The translations under genes were made by a program, and so were the position numbers. From Sphingopyxis macrogoltabida (lineage in GTDB: Bacteria; Pseudomonadota; Alphaproteobacteria; Sphingomonadales; Sphingomonadaceae): a stretch of DNA of 47,581 bases. The DNA is taken from assembly GCA_003241685.1 (NCBI GenBank), contig QFPJ01000022.1, positions 1 to 47,581 on the forward strand, given 5' to 3'. The notes under the pieces were generated by a model that ran no database searches, had not been told where the DNA came from, and saw only the letters and a program-made list of their open reading frames with translations. Shown in pieces: positions 27,414 to 34,260 of the stretch (the first letter of the stretch is position 1; each line of letters opens with the position of its first letter).

Positions 27414-29243
27414 ATGAAGCTCGATAATCCGCATCTCGACCATTTTCCCAGTCTGGTTGCGATGTTCTTCGACCGCGCCGAACGCGGCGGCGAGGATCCG
27501 TTCCTGTGGCGCAAGGCCGACCGGACGTGGCAGCCGCTGTCCTGGCGGCAGGTCGCGAACCAGGTCGCGGCGCTGGCGCATAACCTGCGCAAGCTGGGGC
27601 TGAAGGAAGGCGACCGCGTCGTGCTGGTCAGCGAAAACCGGCCCGAATTCTGCATCGCGGACCTTGGCATCATGGCGGCGGGCTGCATTGCCGTCCCCAC
27701 CTACACGACGAATACCGAACGCGATCACCAGCATATTCTGGACAATAGCGGCGCGCGCGCGGTGATCGTGGCGACCGCGAAGCTGGCGCGGGTGCTGATG
27801 CCGGCGGTGATGCGGTCCGACGCGCATATCGTGATCAGCATGGAGCCCCTGCGCGTCGGGCAACAGGGCGACGTGTCGGTCCACGACTGGGCGCCGCTAG
27901 TCGAAGGCGGCGAGGCTTTTGTCGAGGAAGCGAAAGCGCGCGGCCTGGCGATGAAGCGCGAGGATACCGCCTGCCTCATCTATACCAGCGGCACCGGCGG
28001 GGCGCCGCGCGGGGTGATGCAGCATCACGGCATGATCCTGCACAATGCGGCGGGCGCGGCCGAAGTGCTGGTCCATGATTTCGGTATCGGGGACGAGGAG
28101 GTGTTCCTGTCCTTCCTGCCGCTCAGCCATGCCTATGAACATACCGGCGGCCAGTTCCTGCCGATCATGGTCGGCGCGCAAATCTATTACAGCGAAGGGC
28201 TGGAGAAACTGGTTTCCAATATCGAGGAGACCAAGCCGACGATCATGGTCGTGGTGCCGCGATTGTTCGAGGTGATCCGCGCGCGGATGATCAAGTCGGT
28301 CGAAAAGCAGGGCCGGCTCGCGAACTGGATGCTGAATCAGGCGCTGCGCGTCGGCGAGAAGGATTATGAACGGCGCATGGGCCTCCTCGACCGGCCGGTC
28401 GACCTGATCCTGAACCGGCTGTTCCGGCCCAAGATCCAGCAACGCTTCGGCGGGCGCATGAAGGCGCTGGTGTCGGGCGGCGCGCCGCTCAATCCGGAAA
28501 TCGGCGTCTTTTTCCACTCGATCGGGCTGACGCTGCTGCAGGGCTATGGCCAGACCGAGTCGGGGCCCGTCATCAGTTGCAACCGGCCGTCGGCCGGCCT
28601 GAAGATGGATACCGTCGGCCCGCCGCTGATGGGCACCGAGGTGCGCATCGCCGACGACGGCGAAATCTGTGTGCGCGGCGAACTGGTGATGCACGGATAT
28701 TGGCGCAATCCCGCCGAGACCGAGCGCGTGCTGGTCCATGATCCCGCCGACCCCGACGGCGCGCCGTGGCTGCACACCGGCGACATCGGTCATATCGACG
28801 ACAAGGGGCGCATCGTCATTACCGATCGCAAGAAGGACCTGATCGTCAACGACAAGGGCGACAATGTCTCGCCCCAGCGCGTCGAAGGGATGCTGACGCT
28901 GCAGCCCGAGATATTGCAGGCGATGGTCTATGGCGACAAGCGGCCGCATCTGGTCGGCATCATCGTCCCCGACCCCGAATGGGCGACCGAATGGGCGGAA
29001 GCCGAAGGCCTGCCGACCGACATGAAGCTGCTGCGCGAGCATGAGAAATTCCGCGCGGCGATCCGCAGCGCGATCGATCGGGTGAACGAACAGCTTTCGA
29101 TCATCGAGCGGGTTCGCAAGTTCGATTTCGCCGACGAGGCCTTCACGATCGAGAATGAACAGATGACGCCGTCGATGAAGATCCGGCGTCACGTGCTGCG
29201 CAAGGTCTATGAGGACAAGATCGCCGCGCTCTACAAGGCATGA
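27414..29243 (+). CDS. AMP-dependent long-chain acyl-CoA synthetase
   Basis: A 609-residue adenylate-forming enzyme of the long-chain acyl-CoA synthetase (COG1022) type, activating fatty acids as acyl-AMP and then acyl-CoA. The phosphate-binding loop is CLIYTSGTGGAPRGVMQHHG, followed by LSFLPLSHAYEHTGG, the ATP-binding GYGQTESGPVIS, the hinge HTGDIGHIDDKGRIVITDRKKDLIV-type sequence and the C-terminal domain ending EQMTPSMKIRRHVLRKVYEDKI. A GGGAGA ribosome site lies before the ATG at 27414. No membrane segment is evident. The chain-length preference cannot be read from the sequence. Confidence 0.93.
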   Translation: MKLDNPHLDHFPSLVAMFFDRAERGGEDPFLWRKADRTWQPLSWRQVANQVAALAHNLRKLGLKEGDRVVLVSENRPEFCIADLGIMAAGCIAVPTYTTNTERDHQHILDNSGARAVIVATAKLARVLMPAVMRSDAHIVISMEPLRVGQQGDVSVHDWAPLVEGGEAFVEEAKARGLAMKREDTACLIYTSGTGGAPRGVMQHHGMILHNAAGAAEVLVHDFGIGDEEVFLSFLPLSHAYEHTGGQFLPIMVGAQIYYSEGLEKLVSNIEETKPTIMVVVPRLFEVIRARMIKSVEKQGRLANWMLNQALRVGEKDYERRMGLLDRPVDLILNRLFRPKIQQRFGGRMKALVSGGAPLNPEIGVFFHSIGLTLLQGYGQTESGPVISCNRPSAGLKMDTVGPPLMGTEVRIADDGEICVRGELVMHGYWRNPAETERVLVHDPADPDGAPWLHTGDIGHIDDKGRIVITDRKKDLIVNDKGDNVSPQRVEGMLTLQPEILQAMVYGDKRPHLVGIIVPDPEWATEWAEAEGLPTDMKLLREHEKFRAAIRSAIDRVNEQLSIIERVRKFDFADEAFTIENEQMTPSMKIRRHVLRKVYEDKIAALYKA

Positions 29244-29382
29244 GTCAGGGCGGTTGATTCAGGGCGGGTGATCCACGGCGCGGCCGTCGACGGGCCATGC
29301 CTTGGTCGTGATGACGGGCGGGGCTGCGACCCGAAGAGCTCGGCGCAAACCGGACCCCGCCCGTCGGCGAACCCCTTGGGGT

Positions 29383-29820
29383 TCAGCCGGCGTCCCCCGC
29401 CGGTTTGCGATAGGGGACGAATGGACCGAAGACGCAGGTCGGACCGCGAATGCCGCTCGACCGGTCGACGAGATGAAAGAAATCGCCGTCGCAGGTCGAC
29501 GGCCCGAACTGCCGGACGACCATGATGTCGCTGTCGCGGGCAAGGCCGGGGCAACTGCCCTTCAGGTCGTTGCGATAGACCAGATTGCCGTTCGCGCGGT
29601 ACAGCAGGATCGTGTCGGACACGCGGATCGTGTCGGTCGTGCGGTAATTGGGCAGGCAGCGCACCGGCTCGCCCGGCACCTTGTCCGCGAGCTGCTTTTC
29701 CATCCGTTCGACCTGCTTGGGCGTCAGCGCGGCGGCGCCCGGCTCGCTGGACCCCGCGGGCGCGCATCCGGCGAGCAGCGCCAGCGCGGCGATGACGGGA
29801 TAGGGGGTCGGTGTTGCCAT
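29383..29820 (-). CDS. Small lipoprotein, function unknown
   Basis: A 145-residue protein with a lipoprotein signal (ALALLAGC, acyl Cys19) and a ~120-residue mature domain containing five further cysteines, including RCLPNYR, GSCPGL, STCDGDFF and PTCVFG. It resembles a family of sphingomonad lipoproteins (DUF6491-like), but I am not sure of that name. The stretch KQVERMEKQLADKVPGE suggests an exposed helix after the anchor. It lies downstream of gloB on the same strand, 63 bases away. The region 29244-29382 downstream holds only short direct repeats of CAGGGCGG and no gene. Confidence 0.7.
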   Translation of the reverse strand: MATPTPYPVIAALALLAGCAPAGSSEPGAAALTPKQVERMEKQLADKVPGEPVRCLPNYRTTDTIRVSDTILLYRANGNLVYRNDLKGSCPGLARDSDIMVVRQFGPSTCDGDFFHLVDRSSGIRGPTCVFGPFVPYRKPAGDAG

Positions 29821-29883
29821 GGCGAAAATCCTTGAACCGGCGAGGCTAGGCCCGCGAAAATGAACGGGGGCTGACGATCGTCT

Positions 29884-30627
29884 CTATGCCGCATCCTTCA
29901 GGGCGCGGATGCGGCCGAGTTCGGCGGCGCTGGACGCGCGGAGGAAGGGGTTGGTCGCCCGTTCGGCGCCGATGCTGGTCGGCACCGTCGCCTCGCCCGC
30001 GGCGCGGGCCGATTCCACTTTGGCGAGCCGGGCGGCGAGCGCCTGATTTTCGGGCTCCACCGTCACCGCGAACCGCGCGTTCGACAGCGTATATTCGTGG
30101 GCGCAATAGACGCGCGTCGCATCGTCGAGCGTGGCCAGCCGCTGCATATTGTCGAACATCTGTTCCGCCGTGCCTTCGAACAGCCGGCCGCACCCCATCG
30201 CGAACATCGTGTCGCCGACGAAGATCGCGCCCTCGTCGGCGAAATGATAGGCGATGTGGCCGGCGGTGTGCGCGGGTACGCCCCAGACGGCGGCGACGTG
30301 CGCGCCCAGCATGACCCGGTCGCCGTCCTGCACCTGAACATCCAGCGTCGGGATGCGGTCATATTCGGCGGCGGGGCCGGTGATGGTGCAGCCGCCCCAT
30401 GCCCTGGCCGCGTCCTTGATCGCGGCATTGCCCCCCGTGTGATCGGGGTGCCAGTGCGTGTTCCAGATATCGGTGATCGTCCAGCCCCGCGCCTTTGCGG
30501 CATCGAGCACGGGATCGGCGACCGCGGGGTCGACGACCATCGTCGCGCCGCTGTCCGCATCGTGCACCAGCCAGACATAATTGTCGCTGAGGACGGGAAT
30601 GCGGACGATTTCAAGCGCGGTCATCAT
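29884..30627 (-). CDS. gloB: Hydroxyacylglutathione hydrolase (glyoxalase II)
   Basis: A 247-residue metallo-beta-lactamase-fold enzyme that hydrolyses S-D-lactoylglutathione to D-lactate and glutathione. The metal motif THWHPDH (57-63) is followed by PAHTAGHIAYHF, GDTMFAMGCGRLFEG and CAHEYTLSNARF, all specific to glyoxalase II. The C-terminal domain typical of the family is present. A strong AAAGGAAAG site precedes the first ATG. The glyoxalase I gene lies directly upstream on the same strand, so the two steps of methylglyoxal removal are encoded together. Confidence 0.95.
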   Translation of the reverse strand: MMTALEIVRIPVLSDNYVWLVHDADSGATMVVDPAVADPVLDAAKARGWTITDIWNTHWHPDHTGGNAAIKDAARAWGGCTITGPAAEYDRIPTLDVQVQDGDRVMLGAHVAAVWGVPAHTAGHIAYHFADEGAIFVGDTMFAMGCGRLFEGTAEQMFDNMQRLATLDDATRVYCAHEYTLSNARFAVTVEPENQALAARLAKVESARAAGEATVPTSIGAERATNPFLRASSAAELGRIRALKDAA

Positions 30628-30700
30628 GTCTTTCCTTTCGCGTGGCCGCCACCCTACAGCATAGACGGAGCGAAGGCGATGGACCCTTGCCGACGCGCGC

Positions 30701-31138
30701 TTACCAGACGCCGGTGTTGGGCATCGAGGCCCAGGGTTCCTGCGGCGGCAGGTGGCCGTCCTGCAGCAATTCGACCGAAATGCCGTCGGGCGACCGCACG
30801 AACGCCATATGGCCGTCGCGCGGCGGCCGGTTGATCGTGACGCCCGCGTCCATCAGCCGCTGGCACGTCGCGTAGATATTGTCGACGCGGTAGGCCAGAT
30901 GGCCGAAATTGCGCCCGCCGCCATATTCCTCGGCCGGGCTGCCGTCCTCGGGCGGCCAGTTCCAGGTCAGTTCGACCTCGGCGATCCCGGCCTGCCCCGG
31001 CGGGGCCAGAAAAATCAGCGTGAAGCGGCCGCCTTCATTGTCGAAGCGGCGCACTTCCTCCAGACCGATCAGCTTGAAGAAGTCGATGGTGGCGTCCGGA
31101 TCCGACACGCGGATCATCGTATGGAGATATTGGGTCAT
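30701..31138 (-). CDS. gloA: Lactoylglutathione lyase (glyoxalase I)
   Basis: A 145-residue VOC-superfamily enzyme with two betaalphabetabetabeta modules. Expected metal ligands are His6 (YLHTMIRV), a Glu in AEVELTWN, a His in FGHLAYRV and a Glu in ISVELLQ. LHTMIRVSDPDATIDFF and GGGRNFGHLAYRVDNI are close to known glyoxalase I enzymes, which isomerise the methylglyoxal-glutathione hemithioacetal. It lies 9 bases after the thioesterase gene and 73 bases before gloB, in a minus-strand operon. Confidence 0.93.
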   Translation of the reverse strand: MTQYLHTMIRVSDPDATIDFFKLIGLEEVRRFDNEGGRFTLIFLAPPGQAGIAEVELTWNWPPEDGSPAEEYGGGRNFGHLAYRVDNIYATCQRLMDAGVTINRPPRDGHMAFVRSPDGISVELLQDGHLPPQEPWASMPNTGVW

Positions 31139-31147
31139 CGCGCCTGT

Positions 31148-31585
31148 CTAGGCGCGAAGCGGCCGGCCTTCAAACGCTTCGAACAAGTTTACGAATTCAT
31201 CGGGCACCGGCGCGGTCGCGCCCTGCGCCTCCGCGACATGAACATTGACCAGCCGGCCGGCGGAGCGCAGGTCGTCGCGACCCGCGCCATGGAGTTCGAA
31301 CAGAAAGATCATCGAACTGCGGCCGACCCGCTCGGCCCGCACGCAAATGTCGATCTCCTCGTCGAGCAGGATCGGCGCCTTGTAATCCACCTCGGCGCGC
31401 GCAACGTGGAATTCGGGGCTGTCGTGGTGGGGCCAGCGATCGTAAACCCCGGCGGCGCGCCAATATTCGGTAACGCCGATGTCGAAATATTCGAGGTAGC
31501 GGCTGTTGAAGACGACGCGCTGCGCGTCGATCTCCGCATAGCGGACGCGTTTGGTGACGTGGAACCGGAAATCGCTGCGGGCCAT
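31148..31585 (-). CDS. Acyl-CoA thioesterase, hotdog fold (YbgC/4-HBA-CoA type)
   Basis: A 145-residue hotdog-fold thioesterase. The motif VRYAEIDAQRVVFNSRYLEYFDIG carries the catalytic Asp at the position typical of 4-hydroxybenzoyl-CoA thioesterase and YbgC proteins, although the usual D-x-x-G-H/Y-V-(Y/F)-(H/N) reads D-A-Q-R-V-V-F-N. Substrate unknown; relatives hydrolyse short acyl-CoAs. An AAGGA site is well placed before the ATG at 31585. It is 15 bases downstream of the alpha/beta hydrolase gene and 9 bases upstream of gloA. Confidence 0.87.
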   Translation of the reverse strand: MARSDFRFHVTKRVRYAEIDAQRVVFNSRYLEYFDIGVTEYWRAAGVYDRWPHHDSPEFHVARAEVDYKAPILLDEEIDICVRAERVGRSSMIFLFELHGAGRDDLRSAGRLVNVHVAEAQGATAPVPDEFVNLFEAFEGRPLRA

Positions 31586-31600
31586 ATGTGTCCTTCTTAT

Positions 31601-32362
31601 CTAATTTTGCGACACCAGCCGGGCGACGGTGTCGATCAGCAGCGCGATGTCGTCGTCGCGCGACAGGCGGTGGTCGCCCCCCTTGACCAATGTCACCTGA
31701 ACATCCGCGCTGCCGAGCGCGGCGGCGAGGCGCAGGCTGATGTCGGGCGGAACGTCGCCGTCCTCCTGCCCGTGCAGCAGGCGGACGGGGCAGGTGAGCG
31801 GAATGGCGCTTCCCAGCAGCCGGTTCGCCTCGCCCGACTGGAAAAAGGCGCGCGTCGTCACATAGGGCTGGTCGCCATAGGGCGTGTCTTCGATCAGCGC
31901 CCCTTCGGCGAGGATGATCGCCTTTTCCGCGGCCGTGAATCCCCATTCGGTGAAGTCGGGCGCCGCGGCGATGCCGACCAGCCCGGCCACGCGCGCGGGA
32001 CCGTCGCGGCGGACAAGTTCCAGCGCGGCGAGCAGCATCAGCCAGCCGCCCATCGAAGAGCCGACCAGGATCAGCGGCCCGTCCACCCGTGCGTCGATCA
32101 GGTCGAGTATGTCGCCGCGCCAGTCGAGCAGGCTCTGATCGGCGAACAGCCCGCCCGACAATCCGCACCCGGCGTAATCGAGCAGCAGCGAAGCCTGTCC
32201 TTCGGCCGCGGCCCACGCGTGCAGCGCCGTCGCCTTGCCGCCCGCCATGTCCGACATATAGCCGGGCAGGAAGACGATCGTCGGGCCGCGCCCGGCCCGA
32301 TGGCGATAGGCGAGGCGGGGACGCGACGGACGGTCGAGATAATCGGGTGCGGCGTCGCTCAC
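31601..32362 (-). CDS. Alpha/beta hydrolase
   Basis: A 253-residue cytoplasmic hydrolase. The oxyanion region FLPGYMSDMAGGKA, the nucleophile elbow GSSMGG, the acid in LLHGQEDGDVPP and the base His in VKGGDHRLS give a complete catalytic triad. Sphingomonad relatives and the mammalian ABHD10 group (acyl-protein thioesterase-like) share this layout. A GTG at 32362 is chosen as the start because it falls just after the stop of the upstream small gene; the ATG at 32482 would overlap that gene by over 100 bases and encodes a His/Arg-rich, non-homologous head. Confidence 0.87.
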   Translation of the reverse strand: MSDAAPDYLDRPSRPRLAYRHRAGRGPTIVFLPGYMSDMAGGKATALHAWAAAEGQASLLLDYAGCGLSGGLFADQSLLDWRGDILDLIDARVDGPLILVGSSMGGWLMLLAALELVRRDGPARVAGLVGIAAAPDFTEWGFTAAEKAIILAEGALIEDTPYGDQPYVTTRAFFQSGEANRLLGSAIPLTCPVRLLHGQEDGDVPPDISLRLAAALGSADVQVTLVKGGDHRLSRDDDIALLIDTVARLVSQN

Positions 32363-32367
32363 GGGCG

Positions 32368-32631
32368 TCAGATGACCCAGTCGATCGTCTGCATCTGGGT
32401 GACGGCCTGCCCCTTGGCGCGGCGCTGTTCGACCATGATGCGGTTGAGGCGCCGGATCGTGTCGCTGCCCGTGGTGATGCACCAGCCGGGCACGACCGCG
32501 TGGACCAGCGCGCCGAGCCCGCCCCAGATCATCGTTAGGCCGAATTTCGACGCGACACCGAAATGTTCGCGGTAATTTTCATCGACGCTCTTCGGGTGGT
32601 CGACGAACAGGCGCTTGAATGAACGGACCAT
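32368..32631 (-). CDS. DUF6356 family small protein
   Basis: An 87-residue protein that looks like the sphingomonad DUF6356 family: LFVDHPKSVDENYREHFGVASKFGLTMIWGGLGALVHAVVPGWCITTGSDTI contains the conserved HP-S-V-E-x-Y-x-EH pattern and one hydrophobic helix, with a charged C-terminus. Function unknown; it is probably peripheral or single-pass in the inner membrane. It is the first gene of the hydrolase-thioesterase-glyoxalase run, with an AAGGAG ribosome site about 10 bases before the ATG. Confidence 0.78.
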   Translation of the reverse strand: MVRSFKRLFVDHPKSVDENYREHFGVASKFGLTMIWGGLGALVHAVVPGWCITTGSDTIRRLNRIMVEQRRAKGQAVTQMQTIDWVI

Positions 32632-32763
32632 ATGGGGAGGGCTCCTTTCCGGCTGGCGCCCGCCCTAGCGGGGGCGGGGCGGTGCGGCAAGGCATGACCG
32701 CGGCGAAGGCACCGCGCGGGACCATCTGACCCAATAGCGATTGTCCGCCGGCCGCCCGCAAAA

Positions 32764-32955
32764 TCAGTCTTTCAGGAAAATCTCTTCGATCGGCAGGCCG
32801 AACAGGTCGGCGATGCGAAAGGCGAGGGGGAGCGACGGGTCGTATTTCCCGGTTTCGATCGCATTGACCGACTGGCGCGACACCGCCAGCCGTTCGGCAA
32901 GGTCGCCCTGGCTCCAGTCGCGTTCGGCGCGCAGAACCTTCAGGCGGTTCTTCAC
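32764..32955 (-). CDS. Small XRE-family helix-turn-helix regulator
   Basis: A 63-residue protein that is almost entirely an XRE-type HTH: NRLKVLRAERDWSQGDLAERLAVSRQSVNAIETGKYDPSLPLAFRIADLFGLPIEEIF. This is the YozG/YgzD-like short form often found beside small membrane proteins. It starts with a GTG at 32955 that overlaps the stop of the membrane protein gene by 4 bases (GTGA). A longer frame reaching upstream is antisense-quality Arg/His-rich sequence and is rejected. It probably autoregulates the three-gene cassette through one of the palindromes upstream of 33554. Confidence 0.88.
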   Translation of the reverse strand: MKNRLKVLRAERDWSQGDLAERLAVSRQSVNAIETGKYDPSLPLAFRIADLFGLPIEEIFLKD

Positions 32956-33374
32956 CAGCAGCTTCCGACGGTTCCGACGGTCAGCTTGTTGTAAAGCGCC
33001 CCGAGGCCGAGTCCGACGAACCAGAAAAACGCGGCGCCGAAACCGCCATTTCCCGGTGCGACCAGATCGAAATTCTGAAGAAACTCCCAAAAGGTCATGA
33101 CGGTCAGGCAGAAGCCGGTTGCGACAAGGCATTGGCGCACCAGCAGCATCCGGATGAACTCGTCCGGCTCTTCGACCAGCAAGCGCATGACGGCCCAGAA
33201 GACGCCGATGACGGGAATCGCGGGAAGGAGCGCCAGGGCATAGGCGCCCGGACCGGACAGGCCGCCCTGCTTGAACGCCCACACGGTGCCGAACAGCGTG
33301 ATGACATAGGCCGTCATCAACACCGCCAGCCGGATGACATAGCGCCGGCTGGCCGCACTTTTGTACATCGCCAT
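32952..33374 (-). CDS. Membrane protein paired with an XRE regulator
   Basis: A 140-residue protein with about four membrane segments: YVIRLAVLMTAYVITLFGTVWAF, GAYALALLPAIPVIGVFWAVMRLL, the one around CLVATGFCLTVMTFWEFL, and AAFFWFVGLGLGALY near the end. Small four-helix proteins encoded next to short XRE regulators are widespread, but no function is established. The ATG at 33374 comes 3 bases after the stop of the 58-residue gene. The last bases overlap the regulator start. The cassette resembles a self-regulated membrane module; being an accessory insertion is possible but not shown. Confidence 0.8.
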   Translation of the reverse strand: MAMYKSAASRRYVIRLAVLMTAYVITLFGTVWAFKQGGLSGPGAYALALLPAIPVIGVFWAVMRLLVEEPDEFIRMLLVRQCLVATGFCLTVMTFWEFLQNFDLVAPGNGGFGAAFFWFVGLGLGALYNKLTVGTVGSCW

Positions 33375-33377
33375 GGC

Positions 33378-33554
33378 TCAGGCCTCGCCAGGCCGTGCGC
33401 AGCGCCGCCCCGTCCGCATCGCCAGTATCGACGCAACTGGCAGGATGAGAATGGCCATCGCCGTACTGCCTTCGCCGATCAGGGCGTTCCTTTCGGCACC
33501 GGCTATGGCCAGCATGGCACCTGCCCAAAGCAGGCTTTGATATGTCACGGGCAT
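33378..33554 (-). CDS. 58-residue membrane protein, first gene of the XRE cassette
   Basis: A short gene reading MPVTYQSLLWAGAMLAIAGA and then a second hydrophobic stretch (STAMAILILPVASILAM) before a basic tail. Two membrane helices are likely. The ATG at 33554 has an AAGGGAAG ribosome site 7 bases upstream, which lies inside the 3' arm of a perfect hairpin (33557-33593). Its TGA stop is 3 bases before the next gene's ATG. The short length makes it easy to miss, but the spacing, ribosome site and coupling support it as a real gene. Confidence 0.68.
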   Translation of the reverse strand: MPVTYQSLLWAGAMLAIAGAERNALIGEGSTAMAILILPVASILAMRTGRRCARPGEA

Positions 33555-33556
33555 CG

Positions 33557-33593
33557 GTCAACTTCCCTTGCTAATAGGTAAAGGGAAGTTGAC
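33557..33593. promoter_or_regulatory. Perfect 13-bp-arm hairpin covering the cassette's ribosome site
   Basis: GTCAACTTCCCTT (33557-33569) and AAGGGAAGTTGAC (33581-33593) are perfectly complementary around an 11-base loop. In the minus-strand mRNA the 3' arm holds the AAGGGAAG ribosome site of the gene starting at 33554, so folding would hide it. It could instead, or also, be a DNA operator. Confidence 0.8.
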
Positions 33594-33615
33594 ACGGAAA
33601 TCAGGATTAGTCAAG

Positions 33616-33634
33616 TGTCATTGACATAATGACA
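33616..33634. promoter_or_regulatory. Palindromic candidate operator upstream of the XRE cassette
   Basis: TGTCATT-gacat-AATGACA, a perfect 7-bp inverted repeat, 62 bases upstream of the 58-residue gene. The size suits a small XRE dimer, and the position suits control of the cassette promoter. It lies 17 bases from the end of the MerC-domain gene. Binding is inferred. Confidence 0.55.
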
Positions 33635-33650
33635 AGCGGACCAATCCGGA

Positions 33651-34100
33651 TCAGAATTCGGGCGCATGATCGCGGCGGCCATGCCGCAATCGCCCGTTGG
33701 CGATATGGGCGCTCGCCAGGCTGAGCGCGCCGAGCGACGTCAGCAGCCGGTCGCCGGTTTCGGGATCGAGGTCCGCGATCCAGCCTTCATGCGCGGCGAG
33801 ACCCGCCGCGAGCAGCAGCAGACCGGCGAATGCGGCCGCCACCGGACCGGAATGCCGATGCCGCCGCCATCCGTCCGCCAGCGCGATCGCTGCCGCCGGG
33901 ACCGCGAGCAGCAGGATGAGCGCGTGGAATCGGTCGGACAGAGGCAACCACGCGCCCACCGCGGGCGCCGCGATCAGCAACATCGGAAGCGCCAGGCAGT
34001 GAACGAGGCACGCGAAGGACAGGCCGACGCCGACCATGTCGGCGGCGCGCGCGCGCGCGGGCGGGGGCGGGCGGTGGACGGTGGGAGCGGGGAGACACAT
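33651..34100 (-). CDS. MerC-domain inner-membrane protein
   Basis: A 149-residue protein with a proline/arginine-rich start and four hydrophobic segments. The first segment contains the conserved VGVGLSFACLVHCLALPMLL, the Cys/His pair of MerC-type mercury transport proteins. No mer operon genes are nearby, so true mercury transport is doubtful; chromosomal MerC-domain proteins are often linked to metal homeostasis. The ATG at 34100 is preferred; an upstream frame to 34412 runs antisense through the thrS start. A Fur/Zur-like palindrome lies 51 bases upstream. The C-terminus ends with HGRRDHAPEF. Confidence 0.83.
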   Translation of the reverse strand: MCLPAPTVHRPPPPARARAADMVGVGLSFACLVHCLALPMLLIAAPAVGAWLPLSDRFHALILLLAVPAAAIALADGWRRHRHSGPVAAAFAGLLLLAAGLAAHEGWIADLDPETGDRLLTSLGALSLASAHIANGRLRHGRRDHAPEF

Positions 34101-34150
34101 GCGGTTTCTTTCGGGGGCGACGGTTGGGGGTGGGGGAACGGCAAGCTCAT

Positions 34151-34169
34151 AATGATATAGTGTATCATT
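34151..34169. promoter_or_regulatory. Fur/Zur-like palindrome between the MerC-domain gene and thrS
   Basis: AATGATA-tagtg-TATCATT, perfect 7-bp arms over 19 bases. AATGATA matches half of the classic Fur consensus, and the 19-base size is right for a Fur-family (Fur, Zur or Mur) dimer. It lies in the divergent region 51 bases upstream of the MerC-domain gene. An operator for metal-dependent repression is inferred. Confidence 0.55.
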
Positions 34170-34197
34170 GCAAGCTTCATCGGAATCCGGCCCTTGC

Positions 34198-34226
34198 CGC
34201 CCCTTTCGCATACTGGCAAAGGGGCG
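34198..34226 (+). promoter_or_regulatory. Hairpin in the thrS leader
   Basis: A perfect 9-bp stem (CGCCCCTTT with AAAGGGGCG, 11-base loop) 34 bases upstream of the thrS start codon, followed by CTGTTTAA. It could be a leader structure controlling thrS, as known in principle for other thrS genes, or a weak terminator. No T-box motif was seen. Confidence 0.45.
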
Positions 34227-34260
34227 CTGTTTAACCCCGCCAGAAAGGCCGCATTCCAAA

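Noticed and set aside
33651..34100. Mercury resistance operon
   Set aside because: Only a MerC-like domain is present; no merR, merA, merT or merP is nearby.
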